This document shows positions 35,440 to 47,400 of a DNA stretch of 64,000 nucleotides, piece after piece. Both the position numbers and the translations under genes were made by a program. The notes below the pieces were generated by a model, which was not told the origin of the DNA, did no database searches, and worked only from the letters and a program-made list of their open reading frames with translations. Source of the DNA: Symsagittifera roscoffensis (taxonomy: Eukaryota > Xenacoelomorpha > Acoela > Convolutidae); the NCBI RefSeq assembly GCF_963678635.1, contig NC_087065.1:22463254-22527253 (forward strand). The letters run 5' to 3'. Every line of letters starts with the position of its first letter. Position 1 is the first letter of the stretch.

Positions 35440-37384
35440 AAGACTAGAAATGCTTGCATTGTCTTAATAATAATTCGAAATATTGGTTTATCGAAATAGT
35501 TTTCAATTTGAAGCATGTTTAATAAAAGCGTTTTTTCTGTTTCGCTTTTGTCATTAAATAGTGTTTTCAGCTTGTTCTAGTTTACCTACTAGTTTTCAAA
35601 TACCTATGTCGGGTTCTCGAATTGATGAATGGATGTGATGCTCTCGTTTTTAATGCAATTTTACGTAGTTGTGGTGTTAGAGTCATCATTATTACTTCTG
35701 TCATTTTCGTTTTTTTGTTATCATGCGTATTAAGAGAGTAAGCTTTGCTTACTAATGTTTCAATTCTTACTGCGAGTTTTTTTTGTTTCGTATGGGAGTC
35801 TACAGATTGCGTTACATAGGACTCTTTGGTGTTGTTTATTTCTTTCAGAGTCGCACAATTTTGAAAATTTTTGAAAGAATCTTTTCCAGTCTGATTTAAT
35901 GTCTATAGGTAGAACCTAAAAGATTTTTTAGGCTGCGCCATTAAGTGTGGTTTGGATTAGAGCTGTACGTCTATGTATCCAATTTTGATGAAGTGACATA
36001 TTTACTGGTTCAGGTCCTTTATTTAAAACCAAATTAGCTGTGACTGCGTTTAAATAGACTTCTACTGACATGGAAAACTTTTGCTACGATCTGTTGTAGT
36101 TAGTCATTGACCATTGAAAAAAATGAGTGGGGGGCTTGTTGAGGTTTCCTGTGGTTGATTTTGACTGCTTATGTAGGAGGGTTTTGTTATTTGTCTTTTC
36201 GCAAAAAAAAAATCATAACTATGATCTGAAAAATTACTTTTATTTGAATATTTTTGTTTATTAGATTGTTTTGTTTTTGTTAACGGCCTATATGTGTGGT
36301 AATTCATCTGTGAATATTTTGGGGCAACAGATGGTTTTACTGTTGATTGAATTGTTGTCTGGGGAAATGGAGTCTTTTTTATGTGATGCAGTAAGAGTAG
36401 GATGAACACGAGAAACGCTTTGTTGAGTTGTTGTAGGCATTGTTTAAACTACTTCCTCGTTAATGAAAAGTGATGGGGTTTGAATATCTCGTTGTGTAAA
36501 GTTTCTTGTGTTGATGAATGTGGAGTTCAGATTTTTGTTTCCTGTTCTATCAGCTCAGTGAACATTGCCTTATTATTTAAAGATGTTGCATCAATAGTAA
36601 GTGGAGTAACTCTTGCATAATCTTTGTGTACAAAAATAAGGGTAATTGCTGCTCTTGATATACCAATTAATAAAGGAAGGATGAGACTAAGCAGGGACCG
36701 AAAGATTTTTTGTTTGATCGGCTAGTATAGTTTCATCGTGTGAACTTTGTGGTCGGAAAATTTTTGCTGATGTTGAAATGAAATCTATATTGTGAACAAA
36801 ATAATCAATTATAAATCATGCTAACATTCGTTGTAAGTCAAGTTTCACATTTTGTGATATGTCAGTAACAGTGAGGTTTTCACGGATTGTATCTAAAAAT
36901 TTCGAGAAAAGAGAAGTTTCATGTCTTACAGTTGAGTGTCGGCATGTTTGAAGTGGTGATTCATTTTGTATTTCTCCTAATTCTAATATAGATATAAAAC
37001 TACAAATCAAAGAGAAAACATCGTTTCAAAAGATTGACTTTGCTCTTTTGAATTTTGATGTTGTTTATTCAATATGTATTCTGTGAAGACTTTTAAGAAT
37101 TCTATTTCTATGTCATCTGTTTGAGTTTGATGTGTGGTTTGTTTTGGTTGTGATGGCATAATTTCGATACTGAATCTTCCGGAGTATGAGGTGATATCAC
37201 ATACGCTTTTAATGCAATGGTCAAGAATTTTTCTTATTCTTCTTATTTCGAAAAATGCCTGTTTGCATGCATGACTGTTTCCTTTTTCGAATAATTTTGC
37301 TATTAAATTGTGACAAAATTGTACTTGTTCTCGAATGATATCACTTTTTGGATAGATAAAGAGGAAATATTGAGTCATCGTCAA
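35440..37384 (-). pseudogene. Gag, copy M
   Basis: Minus-strand pieces: 37384-37007 (IREQVQFCHNLIAKLF, RRIRKILDHCIKSVCDI), 37010-36816, 36409-36104 (basic, low-complexity, with TKTKQSNKQKYSNKSNF), and about 36060-35600 with capsid-like RTALIQTTLNGAA and LPIDIKSDWKRFFQKF. No CCHC zinc knuckle is seen. It is broken by stops and frameshifts. The assignment rests on the position upstream of protease and on the capsid-like segment. The most 5' frame could be a different domain. Confidence 0.5.
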
Positions 37385-37837
37385 AACTTTTGTCGTATTC
37401 GATCATTTTTTGTTTCTTAGAACTGTTAATGTGTAATTTTCAATGAGCCTTGTCGGCTCATTCCAATTATATAGTCGTACCGCTTTATTAATATATGACT
37501 TTTTAATTTTGCGTTTGCATTTAATTGATGATAGTGATGTAAATTCTGAGAAAAAAAAACTTTTTTGTTGACCTATCGGGATATTTTTATCTATTGAGTC
37601 TTTTAGATTCTAAAGTTTTTGTTTTGTTGTTGTATCTGATTCTGAAAAACGTTACTGTTTTTCAAAATTTTCTTTTAAAATCCGTTTTTGTTCTGCTATG
37701 ATTGTTTTTTTGCAAGTTTGTCTTCTTGATCTGATATATCATAATGTTTGTCAGTGCGGTGTGATTACAAGATCATATCTATCGTTTTCGACATAGGGTT
37801 TAGAATGATGGATGCAATCTCGGAGGTTAGAAATTTT

Positions 37838-38244
37838 GTTTCAAATGATTTTCTGGCTAGGGCCCTTTGATGATTGAAAAACAAACGTTGTCCTCTAAAC
37901 TCCTGTTTTTCTGCCAAGTGATTTTGGTGTAGATATGTTTTATTTAGTTGATTTGTTATGCATTTATTACATAAAACTTTAATCGAAATTGATGCATTTG
38001 GAAAAAAGAAGTTCTGAAAAAAGTTTGAATATGTTTTTTCTGATCCGATATTCCCTATATTTTTATTTAGGGAAAGTGAAATGTTAAATGCTAGAAGTAT
38101 CATACTCAATGGTAGACAGGTTACTTTTGTTTCTGGGTTTGATATTCCAAAAAAATATATTATTTTCATTTTTTGTTGTGTTATTGAATTTACTGAAATA
38201 TCTAGGAGGTGTTTTTTTCCTAAAATTGTGATATCTCCTTTCAT
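37838..38244 (-). pseudogene. Integrase zinc domain only, copy R
   Basis: Minus-strand frame 38244-37765 has GDITILGKKHLLDIS, SEKTYSNFFQNFF and CNKCITNQLNK, then leaves integrase homology at the tandem junction near 37838. The catalytic core of this copy is absent. Confidence 0.7.
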
Positions 38245-38729
38245 AATTTTTCTTTTATATTTATGCCAGTGTTAAAGTTGTCTATTTACAGGGTCAAGGT
38301 TTTGCTATTTTGTAATAATTCTAGTGTTAATTTTTTTGTAATTGGTAGAAAAATGTTTTGAATTTCGGTTTTTGGGAGACGTAATTTGTCTAAAGGTTCT
38401 TGAAATTTAAAAACTTTATTTTTGGTGTACTTCGAAATTAAAACTGGGGGACCTGGTAAATGTATCCCATCAGCTAAGTTTTCTTTTTCTATTAAAGGGA
38501 CTAATTTTTTTCCATAAAATTTTGGTTAGGGTGATTTTTGTTGTGTGTTGTTTTTGGTGTATGATGAGTATGGTATTGGTTTAAATGTAGATTTTTCTAG
38601 ATATAGTTTTTATTTCATCAAAACGTTTCTGGTGTTCTAATTTTCTTTCAATATTGTTTTGCTATCCAGCAATTTTGTAAAACAGTTTTAGATATAGTTG
38701 CACTTTGTAGACATAATTACCTAAGAAAT

Positions 38730-39524
38730 TTACAATCCAAGAAATTCATGGATAATCTTTTTATTTGATGGGGGTTGAAGTTTCAATATAGCATCTATTT
38801 GCGATTTTAATGGAGTGATTTTGTTACCATCAATAATTTGTCCAAGGAATTTAACACGGTTGAGAAAGAAATATGATTTACCTGGGGCTGCTTTCATGTT
38901 TTCTTTAAGTAGAATCTGATGATACTTAAATAATATTTTAAACATTTCGTGTTTTGTTTGTGATTGTATAAAAACATTGTCTAGATATGTAATAATATTC
39001 ATACTGAGACTGAGTGGTCAAAAAGTTTTGCTCAAAAAGGCTGAAAAAGCTGCTGGTCCTATGGAAGTTCCTTAGAAAAGTTGGTTTCCAACAACGAATT
39101 GTGTTAAGCGTCGTGATTGTTTATCTGATGGCATTTGATTATATACGCTGTTCATGTCAGCTCTTATATTATAATCTTCAATTATTTCAGTTCAAATTAC
39201 CTGGAATGGTTCTATGGGCCAATTACTTGTTAATTCTTGTTGATTAATTTGAGAATGTTGAAATTTGAACCTTGTGAGAAGTTTTTGTTGTTCACTTGTG
39301 TATTTCGAATATTGAAATGTTTGTTTAAAATAACGTGTTTTTGTGAAATAGTCTGTATTCCGTTTAGAGTCGTTTTTTATATTACTAATGGATATTTCTT
39401 CGTTAAGAAATGTCGATTGCCAAATGTCTATTAGTTTCGAAATGTTATTCACTTCAAATGTTCTTTTTTCTGTTGGGTAAGCTGTTGCATTTGTTTCGCA
39501 ATATCCTAGAAGTCTTAGGGGCAA
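38730..39524 (-). pseudogene. Reverse transcriptase, copy R (internally deleted)
   Basis: Frame 39524-39192 is the amino-terminal part, then the ~310-base deletion, then the palm frame 39002-38730 with YLDN and the shared stop after EFLGL. RNase H is absent. Confidence 0.75.
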
Positions 39525-39982
39525 TGTGATTTTGTATCGTGAATTGTTGTGTGCGTGTAAAGAGATTTTGTCTGAAACTGTATCTTTGTATATATAAGGG
39601 AGGAAAATTTTATTCTAAAAAACTTATGGATTGAATTAAATTTAAGGTCAGACATGTAGAGCTCTTGTTTTTTTTTTGATCAACGTTATATTGATGTACT
39701 TGAATTAAAGAAAAATTCTATACTTTTCCTGATAATGGTTTCAAGCGATTGCGTTGTTGATTGTATATAGGGTAATTTTTTGAGAAAAAAGGTGTTTGTT
39801 TATTAAGTCTCTGAAGAAGTGTTAGAGGGTTAATATTCATTCTTTTATACCTGTGATTTATTTATACTTTGCTATTTAAAATATTATTAGGGATAATATA
39901 ATTTCTAATATGTTCCAGCGATATTGTGTTTTGTATCTGTGATATGGAATCTTTGTTTGAAAGCTTTATTCAAATGTTTATT

Positions 39983-40261
39983 TTAATCAATTGTTTGGGT
40001 TGGAACTAGGTATAATTGGACTTTTCCATAATTTATAAGACTTGACCCATGTCCTGTGGCTAATTTATTTGAAGTTTTTGAAGGTGATAGTTTTGGATGC
40101 AGAATTTGGATTTCATTCCATGTGGGGATGTTTATAATACTTGATTCTGCTCTTGAATTGGTTAGGAAATCATTTTCAAGGTCTGGTGATTGAAAATCTT
40201 TACTCTTTGGGCTTTCTAAGAGAAGTGGAATAGTCCAAATTTTTTCTTTAGGTGGTTGCAT
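39983..40261 (-). pseudogene. Retropepsin, copy R
   Basis: Same frame as in copy M. The active-site triad now reads NSR (FLTNSRAESS), two changes from the DSG of copy L. No active protease can be made from it. Confidence 0.75.
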
Positions 40262-40399
40262 TTTATTTATCGTATTTTGATATATGTTATTAACCTTTGG
40301 ACTGTTTTTAATATTTTTTCGAGGTTATCTGTTTGATTTTGGCTATTGTTTGTCTTTTCGAGCTATTGGCTATTGTTTGTCTTTTCAAGACTAGAAATG

Positions 40400-42330
40400 C
40401 TTGCATTGTCTTAATAATAATTCGAATTATTGGTATATCGAAATAGTTTTCAATTTGAAGCATGTTTAATAAAAGCGTTTTTTCTGTTTCGCTTTTGTCA
40501 TTAAATAGTGTTTTCAGCTTGTTCTAGTTTACCTACTAGTTTTCAAATACCTATGTCGGGTTCTCGAATTGATGAATGGATGTGATGCTCTCGTTTTTAA
40601 TACAATTTTACGTAGTTGTGGTGTTAGAGTCATCATTATTACTTCTGTCATTTTCGTTTTTTTGTTATCATGCGTATTAAGAGAGTAAGCTTTGCTTACT
40701 AATGTTTCAATTCTTACTGCGAGTTTTTTTTGTTTCGTATGGGAGTCTACAGATTGCGTTACATAGGACTCTTTGGTGTTGTTTATTTCTTTCAGAGTCG
40801 CACAATTTTGAAAATTTTTGAAAGAATCTTTTCCAGTCTGATTTAATGTCTATAGGTAGAACCTAAAAGATTTTTTAGGCTGCGCCATTAAGTGTGGTTT
40901 GGATTAGAGCTGTACGTCTATGTATCCAATTTTGATGAAGTGGCATATTTACTGGTTCAGGTCCTTTATTTAAAACCAAATTAGCTGTGACTGCGTTTAA
41001 ATAAACTTCTACTGACATGGAAAACTTTTGCTACGATCTGTTGTAGTTAGTCATTGACCATTGAAAAAAATGAGTGGGGGGCTTGTTGAGGTTTCCTGTG
41101 GTTGATTTTGACTGCTTATGTAGGAGGGTTTTGTTATTTGTCTTTTCGCAAAAAAAAATCATAACTATGATCTGAAAAATTACTTTTATTTGAATATTTT
41201 TGTTTATTAGATTGTTTTGTTTTTGTTAACGGCCTATATGTGTGGTAATTCATCTGTGAATATTTTGGGGCAACAGATGGTTTTACTGTTGATTGAATTG
41301 TTGTCTGGGGAAATGGAGTCTTTTTTATGTGATGCAGTAAGAGTAGGATGAACACGAGAAACGCTTTGTTGAAATGTTGTAGGCATTGTTTCATCTACTT
41401 CCTTGTTAATGAAAAGTGATGGGGTTTGAATATCTCGTTGTGTAAAGTTTCTTGTGTTGATGAATGTGGAGTTCAGATTTTTGTTTCCTGTTCTATCAGC
41501 TCAGTGAACATTGCCTTATTATTTAAAGATGTTGCATCAATAGTAAGTGGAGTAACTCTTGCATAATCTTTGTGTACAGAAATAAGGGTAATTGCTGCTC
41601 TTGATATACCGATTAATAAAGGAAGGATGAGACTAAGCAGGGACCGAAAGATTTTTTGTTTGATCGGCTAGTATAGTTTCATCGTGTGAACTTTGTGGTC
41701 GGAAAATTTTTGCTGATGTTGAAATGAAATCTATATTGTGAACAAAATAATCAATTATAAATCATGCTAACATTCGTTGTAAGTCAAGTTTCACATTTTG
41801 TGATATGTCAGTAACAGTGAGGTTTTCACGGATTGTATCTAAAAATTTCGAGAAAAGAGAAGTTTCATGTCTTACAGTTGAGTGTCGGCATGTTTGAAGT
41901 GGTGATTCATTTTGGATTTCTCCTAATTCTAATAAGATATAAAACTACAAATCAAAGAAAAAACATCGTTTAAAAAGATTGATTTTGCTCTTTTGAATTT
42001 TGATGTTGTTTATTCTTTATGTATTCTATGAAGACTTTTAAGAATTCTATTTCTATGTCATCTGTTTGAATTTGATGTGTGGTTTGTTTTGGTTGTTATG
42101 GCATAATTTCGATTGTGACTCTTCCGGAGTATGAGGTGATATCACATACGCTTTTAATGCAATGATCAAGAATTTTTCTTTTCCTTTTTATTTCGAGAAA
42201 TTCCTGTTTGCATGAATGACTGTTTCCTTTTTCGAATAATTTTGCTATCAAGTTGTGACAAAATTGTACTTGTTCTCGAATGAGATCATTTTTTGGATAG
42301 ATAACAAGGGAAGTATTGAGTCATCGTCAA
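40400..42330 (-). pseudogene. Gag, copy R
   Basis: Homologous to gag of copy M with additional small differences. Frame 41394-41134 repeats the KKTPFPQTTIQSTVKPS segment and the basic stretch. The capsid-like part lies at about 40990-40560. Stops break it. Confidence 0.5.
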
Positions 42331-42785
42331 AACTTTTGTCGTATTCGATCATTTTTTGTATTTTAGAACTGTTAATGTGTAATTTTCAATGAGCCTTATC
42401 GGCTCATTCCAATTATATAGTCGTACCGCTTTATTAATATATGACTTTTTAATTTTGCGTTTGCATTTAATTGATGATAGTGATGTAAATTCTGAGAAAA
42501 AAAATTTTTTTTGTTGATCTATCGGGTGATTTTTATCTATTGAGTCTTTTAGATTCCAAAGTTTTTGTTTTGTTGTTGTATCTGATTCTGAAAAACGTTA
42601 CTGTTTTTCGAAAAATTTCTTTTAAAATCCGTTTTTGTTCTGCTATGATTGTTTTTTTGCAAGTTTGTCTTCTTGATCTGATATATCATAATGTTTGTCA
42701 GTGCGGTGTGATTACAAGATCATATCTATCGTTTTCGACATAAGGTGGATGCAATGGATGCAATCTCGGAGGTTAGAAATTTTAT

Positions 42786-43685
42786 TTCCTAAATTGTTAG
42801 TTCTTACGGTTTTTTTGAGGTTTTTTTAAGTTGGGGCATAGATTGCCGTGGTTGACGGGTTGGAGAGAGAGTATATCAGTTCGTTCAGAATGAGTTTTTA
42901 CTTCTCGTGACTAGGTTTTAATACATGAGGAACTTGCTTATTATTACCTAGGGGTTTGATTTGTGATAAGGGGTTGGAGAATAGTAAATCAACCCACAAG
43001 GTTCAGGTATAATTAGAACACAAGTAGATCGTTAGGTACTAATTTAGAACTGACTAATATTTTAGGGTTTTAGCCTGGGTCATCTAAGAGGAAGGGCTCA
43101 ATTGAAGGATGAATAACCGGAGTTATTCACTGTTTGTCCTAAAAACTTGGTTAGTTCCTCAACAATTTCGATTAGTCATGGGTCTTTTCTGAGGGTTGGA
43201 GAGTGAATCGACGTTTGAGGTCGTTGGACACTTCAAATTATGAGGTGGGAAGAACAAAGTTGTTCTGATTGATCCAAGAGAGGCCTTGATGAGCAGATAG
43301 TCTGAAATAGAAATTAAATTAAGTTAATTTATAGATCCAAGGGAAGCCTCAATGATCTGTTATTGAAATCAAATGCAATTTATTGGAAAGCAAGGACAAG
43401 CCTTGATAAGGTTTAATTTTAAGATTTAAGTTAAAGTAAAGTTTTCAAAGTTAGAATTTAAAAAATATTAGTTTTTCAAATAAATTTGGTTGTGGTTTAG
43501 ATGATGAATGGGATGAAGAAAAAGTGACTTCTTGAGAATTATTTTCTTGCAGATTTGGAAAAGAACGGCTTGTGCAAAGTTTTATCAATCGTTATTATTT
43601 TACATAATAGGCGATAAAGCACCCAGTAGGTTGTTGAAGAACTTTTCTTCAAAAAATTTCCATGTTAAAAAATGAAAATTTAAAT
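42786..43685 (-). other. 5' leader region of element A
   Basis: No long frame. A word of the type ATCCAAGGGAAGCCTCAATGA is repeated with changes three times between 43262 and 43415, about 70 bases apart. This is the stretch between the first gag-like frame and copy R. Confidence 0.4.
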
Positions 43686-43907
43686 TTACTGCATAAAGTA
43701 CTCTGAGTACAAATACTTTTGCACTTTTTGTCGTACTATCGTGTAGTAGGTCGGTCCGTCTTTTATTCGTTGTTCGCGCCGTGATCTTGTTCTTCGTACA
43801 ATACCTGGTTTTTCTCGTATTGTTTGAAAATTTGGCGTAGATTTATTGAGACGTAGAGACATTTCTATTAAATTATCTATTCCATCTAACATTTTACAAT
43901 TGAGCAA
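43686..43907 (-). pseudogene. Gag-like amino-terminal frame of element A
   Basis: The first minus-strand frame after the 5' LTR and primer site: 73 codons, with MLDGIDNLIEMSLRLN, then a basic RTRSRREQRIKDG stretch. Position and basic character suggest the start of gag. It ends at a stop and does not join the gag of copy R. Confidence 0.4.
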
Positions 43908-43960
43908 TGGTCTAACTCTAATTCTAATTATCTAAATCTAGTTAGTTAAGGCCTTGTTCG

Positions 43961-43978
43961 AGACTTTTGGTCGCACTA
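43961..43978 (-). promoter_or_regulatory. Primer-binding site of element A
   Basis: Two bases inside the LTR, the minus strand reads TAGTGCGACCAAAAGTCTC. Apart from one base, its first eleven positions match the start of the element B site (TGGTGCGACCA). Its complement would end in a CCA-type tRNA 3' end. Confidence 0.55.
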
Positions 43979-43980
43979 GA

Positions 43981-44355
43981 TGAGTTATGCATGAGGTATT
44001 GGACTCAAAGAGTGATTTCAGATAAGGTAAACCGTCTGTTCGTCACGCTTTCGGCTGGATAGATTTGTGCAACTTCCTAGTCTAATACCAATCTTAATCT
44101 TAATCTTATACCTGATAGTCTCAAAAAATCTAGTATATACTGGTATTTACGAGATAATTCTTGGAGTTTATCCAGAAGGAGAACATTTGTAGTCTAAGTT
44201 TTATTCAAATTGTTATGCTGCTGAAACTACAAGTTGTTTCAGTACTTACAAATCAGCGTCAATTTTATCGATGGAAAATGATTGTTTTCTTTTTATAGAG
44301 TTAGTTTTATCAATAATATAATTTGTTTATAAATACTAGTTTAGAACTGGTTCCA
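43981..44355 (-). mobile_element. 5' LTR of element A
   Basis: A 375-base copy of the same LTR family, starting TGGAACCAG at 44355 and ending ATAACTCA at 43981 on the minus strand. It holds the hairpin (imperfect, around 44217-44245) and the TATTTATAAA box. Confidence 0.75.
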
Positions 44356-44404
44356 CCCGTCCGGGGCTTGGAGAGTTTTTAGTTTTTAATTGTTTATTGT
44401 AGTG
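44356..44404 (-). repeat. Pre-LTR internal fragment of another element copy
   Basis: Matches the segment just upstream of the 3' LTRs (18079-18128 and 14905-14962), including CCCCGGACGGG. Such sequence belongs inside an element, before its 3' LTR, so the LTR at 43981 is also the 3' LTR of a neighbouring copy that is otherwise gone. Confidence 0.6.
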
Positions 44405-45377
44405 AACAGTTTACAATCACATCAGTGCAACAAAGTAATTTACACTTTTAGACTAGCACTACAGTAAGCCACTAAGAACTGCCCTAAACCACCAGTATAA
44501 ATTGCATAATAAGAAAAAATTCCGACAGATTTTCAACGATTATGTTGCTAAAAAATTACAAGACGGGAAACTTACTGTAAAAACAATATGCTCATCAAAA
44601 ACTTTAGAGAAGATATCCAATCAGCTAAAAATCAGCCAACTGTTTTTAGAGCCTTCAAAACAAAATGCAACTCAACTAACATGCTTATCCTACATAGCAA
44701 CCACGAATGCGTTTTTACAACATCTAATTTCCGTAAATATCCAAATTGGAATGCAAGCAGTTTTTTAACCTTTTCCTTTGCTTTTATCGAGGTACTAAAG
44801 TGTTTTAGACAGAACTTCATCATAAGTCGATGTAATTTCTTGGAGCCACTGTTCAGATTTCGAAAAACGCGAGTGATGCTGACCTTTAAGTTCGGAATTT
44901 TCCTCACTTTTAATACGACATCTCGAAGACTATTTTTTTTTTTTCAATGGCCTCAAGGCTGCATTCAAGGAAACTTTAGTTTATTCTCTAGTTTGCTTGT
45001 CGCCACTAAGAGACGACTTACTTTTGCGATATTATGGTCGATGAAAAGACGTCGGCGCGAAGTTTGGTAACGTTACTTTACTGGTCCTAATTAACCTAAG
45101 AGAATAAACAGCAAAGTGCGGAAAACGGGGAGCCAAACAATCAAACTAACATAAAAGATTTAAGCTGAGTTTGAGAGAAAAAAAAATGAAAACTAAAACT
45201 CAAAGCTGAACAAAATTTTAAGCATGAAAAAGAATGGCTTGTTTCAACGCCGGTGTTTTGTTTTCTCTCAATATTTTGTTTTGAAAATTTTTTCGTAGCT
45301 GTTTTTAATACTTTAGGTTTCATTTCGGTTGCTTTTAATGACTTATGGAGGTCTTTTTAAGGTGCGAAAGAGTCATT
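44405..45377. other. Spacer, no supported gene
   Basis: Overlapping frames at 44502-44768 and 44588-45070 on the plus strand have no family motif, and the opposite strand is also open (44907-44632). A weak GC rise near 44940-45060 hints at old coding sequence, but I cannot support a gene. Confidence 0.3.
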
Positions 45378-45893
45378 GTTCCGACTTTCGATACGAAAGT
45401 AACGGAATATTTGTGCTCGGGGTGGGTTTTTTTTTCTTCAGACAAATTTCGACTTTTTAGCCGTTTTTGACGCACTTTTTTTTATATCATTCGAAAGCTA
45501 TTGTTGACCTGAGCTTGAATTTGAAAAGATATTTCACCTATGATCTTTTTTCGTAAAGTTATGGGGGTTTAAAGATTGCCATTTTGGCCAATTTGGGACA
45601 ATTAACGCGCGATAAATTAACGCGCGATTTAATCCGTCTTAGAAATCGTTCCAAATTGGTTCAAGGAAGCTTATATGCCATAATTGATTTGTTAATAGGC
45701 GCAAAATCTATCACTTTGTACTTAATATGAAGTGTGGGAGGATGTTTTTACATAAAATCTCAAATTTTTTCAAAAAATTTTTTTTATTTTTTTTTATTAC
45801 TTTGAAATTTTTCATTTTATTAATGCTCCATAGACCTTAAAAGGCAGTCGGAACTTTCAGGGCTTCGCCCTGATACGAGCAGTCTTGTTTATA
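45378..45893 (+). mobile_element. Dispersed repeat R with 9-bp terminal inverted repeats
   Basis: The left end GTTCCGACT (45378-45386) and right AGTCGGAAC (45846-45854) are perfect inverted repeats. Next to the left end is a hairpin ACTTTCG-ATA-CGAAAGT (45384-45400). After the right one is CAGGGC-TTC-GCCCTG (45858-45872), then GATACGAGCAGTCTTG. Inside are GGAATATTTGTGCTCGG, a T-run with TTCAG, ATTAACGCGCGA words and poly-T. Other copies are at 59722-60131 (inverted), 51650-52132, 10480-10800 and 13190-13262. No coding capacity, so probably a non-autonomous DNA transposon. Confidence 0.65.
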
Positions 45894-47400
45894 TTTATAT
45901 TTAAAGTGCATGCTCTTGATATAATAAGTTATACTTTTCTTGCAAGACAGGACATTTTGAGTTGTAGTTTGATATAACATGAAAAATTGTTGGCATAACT
46001 AATGGTTTTGATTTGTTCAAAATTATTATCATTTCCATAATTTGACAATTTATAACTTCTTTAATCTTGTTCTGATATTTGCTCTTTATTAGAAATATTT
46101 GTGTTGAAGAGAGACATAGATTGCTATTACTTATATGACGACTTAATAGTTATTTATCATTTCGTGCCACAAAACTATATGGGTTCGTGAAGCAACATTA
46201 TGAATAATTAGGCTGAGTAAAACTGTATACTGAACCGTTTTTTTGTGTTTATTGCATTAAAATTAAAACTCAACCCTCGAATAGCTAAACAAGTTCTGCG
46301 TAAACGATTCTTGGCTTTGCGAGGTTGCGCTGCATTGGCATAAGCAAAGAACTTGCTCCTAGTATGTAGACCATATAGCACAAAAAATAGGTTCCCATCA
46401 ACATAACTCAAAGTATTATTCTTAGAGTTTTTAAACATCCTTCAAATCTTTGAGGTGAAAAAGCTTTAGTTCTTTTCCTTGGTCTTTTAAATTTTTGTTT
46501 AAGTTAGTTTGAGGATGGTTTATGAATTAGGGTCGGTTTCGCTTTGTCATGTAAAAAATTTATTTTTTTACGAAAACTTACAGCAATAAATAATTGAATT
46601 GCTTGGTCCTCGATGTCGTGGTCTGTCCGCAGAATGCGGGAACTGATTCTTTCTACCTTCTGATTATGTTTCAGCTACCACTGGGATAAGACCTGCGGCG
46701 ACATAGAAGAAATCGCTTTTCAAAATCATAATTTTTTTCTGTCTCGGCCTATTTTTTGACCATGCCTCGACTTACTATTCGACAGTGCCGCACTTATTTT
46801 TAACCTTGTCTCGATTTAGTTTTTGACCATGCCGCAATTCATTTTCAATCATGTTTCGTCTGCTTTCTCGACAATGTCGCGACTCATTTCCAGACTGAAG
46901 AAAAAACATCTCCGATTGTTACTGAGCGAAAGTTACTTTGTGCACAAAGTAGAGTACAAGTTCCAATATAAAAGATTTGAAAAATAATGACTAGCATGGT
47001 AGGTTTCGATGGCGTAGATCCGAGTTCGATTCTCTCAAAGAGCTATGTTGTCATTGTGCATCTCTAAGTAGTAACCTTGACCTCTAATAGTTAATTAGAT
47101 ACCTGTCGGTTGTTAGCTGTACGAAGTCTTGCGGACTTCGCGTCACTAGTTGCTCTATTTAGACATCGGTCAGTTTTAATTCATTACTAATACTTTTAGT
47201 CTTTTAACTTAGTTTACTTAGGTTTGCTTACCAGTGGTATATGCACACTTTTATTAACCTACCCAAGCAAAATTTTCGAATTTCGCAACTAATGTAACAA
47301 AATTTCGCAAGGTGAACAAACTAACTATTGTGAACAAATTTGTTTTTCATACTTTTAATCGTAAACTCACGCATTCAATCATAATGAAACGTAAAATAAT
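45894..47400. other. AT-rich spacer with a few repeated words
   Basis: No supported gene. Around 46740-46890 the words CATGCCTCGACTTACT, CATGCCGCAATTCATT, TGTCTCGATTTA and ATGTCGCGACTCATTT form a degenerate repeat of about 30 bases. A tRNA-like B box is discussed among the rejected items. Confidence 0.35.

Larger units (their letters stand above)
31223..37838 (-). mobile_element. Gag-pol copy M of element A (middle, most complete)
   Basis: The longest of the three copies: minus-strand gag, protease, reverse transcriptase and full integrase. It is very similar to copy R over its shared part. At its high-coordinate end it meets copy R at a junction where TCAAATGATTTTCT (37838) recurs in M near 32584, which suggests joining at short homology. 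Confidence 0.75.
37838..42785 (-). mobile_element. Gag-pol copy R of element A (right)
   Basis: A near-identical tandem copy of M covering gag to the integrase zinc domain, ending abruptly at 37838. It lacks about 310 bases of the reverse transcriptase (between GGGCCAATTAC and TTCTTGTTGATTAA at 39225-39240) that are present in M at 33950-34283. The rest aligns base for base with few differences. Confidence 0.75.

Noticed and set aside
44588..45070. 160-codon plus-strand frame
   Set aside because: The overlapping minus frame is also open, and there is no motif, splice context or strong composition signal.
46990..47050. tRNA-like stretch with GAGTTCGATTCTC (B-box type) and GCATGGTAGG
   Set aside because: The spacing between the box-like words is too short, no acceptor stem pairs, and no cloverleaf can be drawn. 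At most a tRNA-derived SINE scrap.
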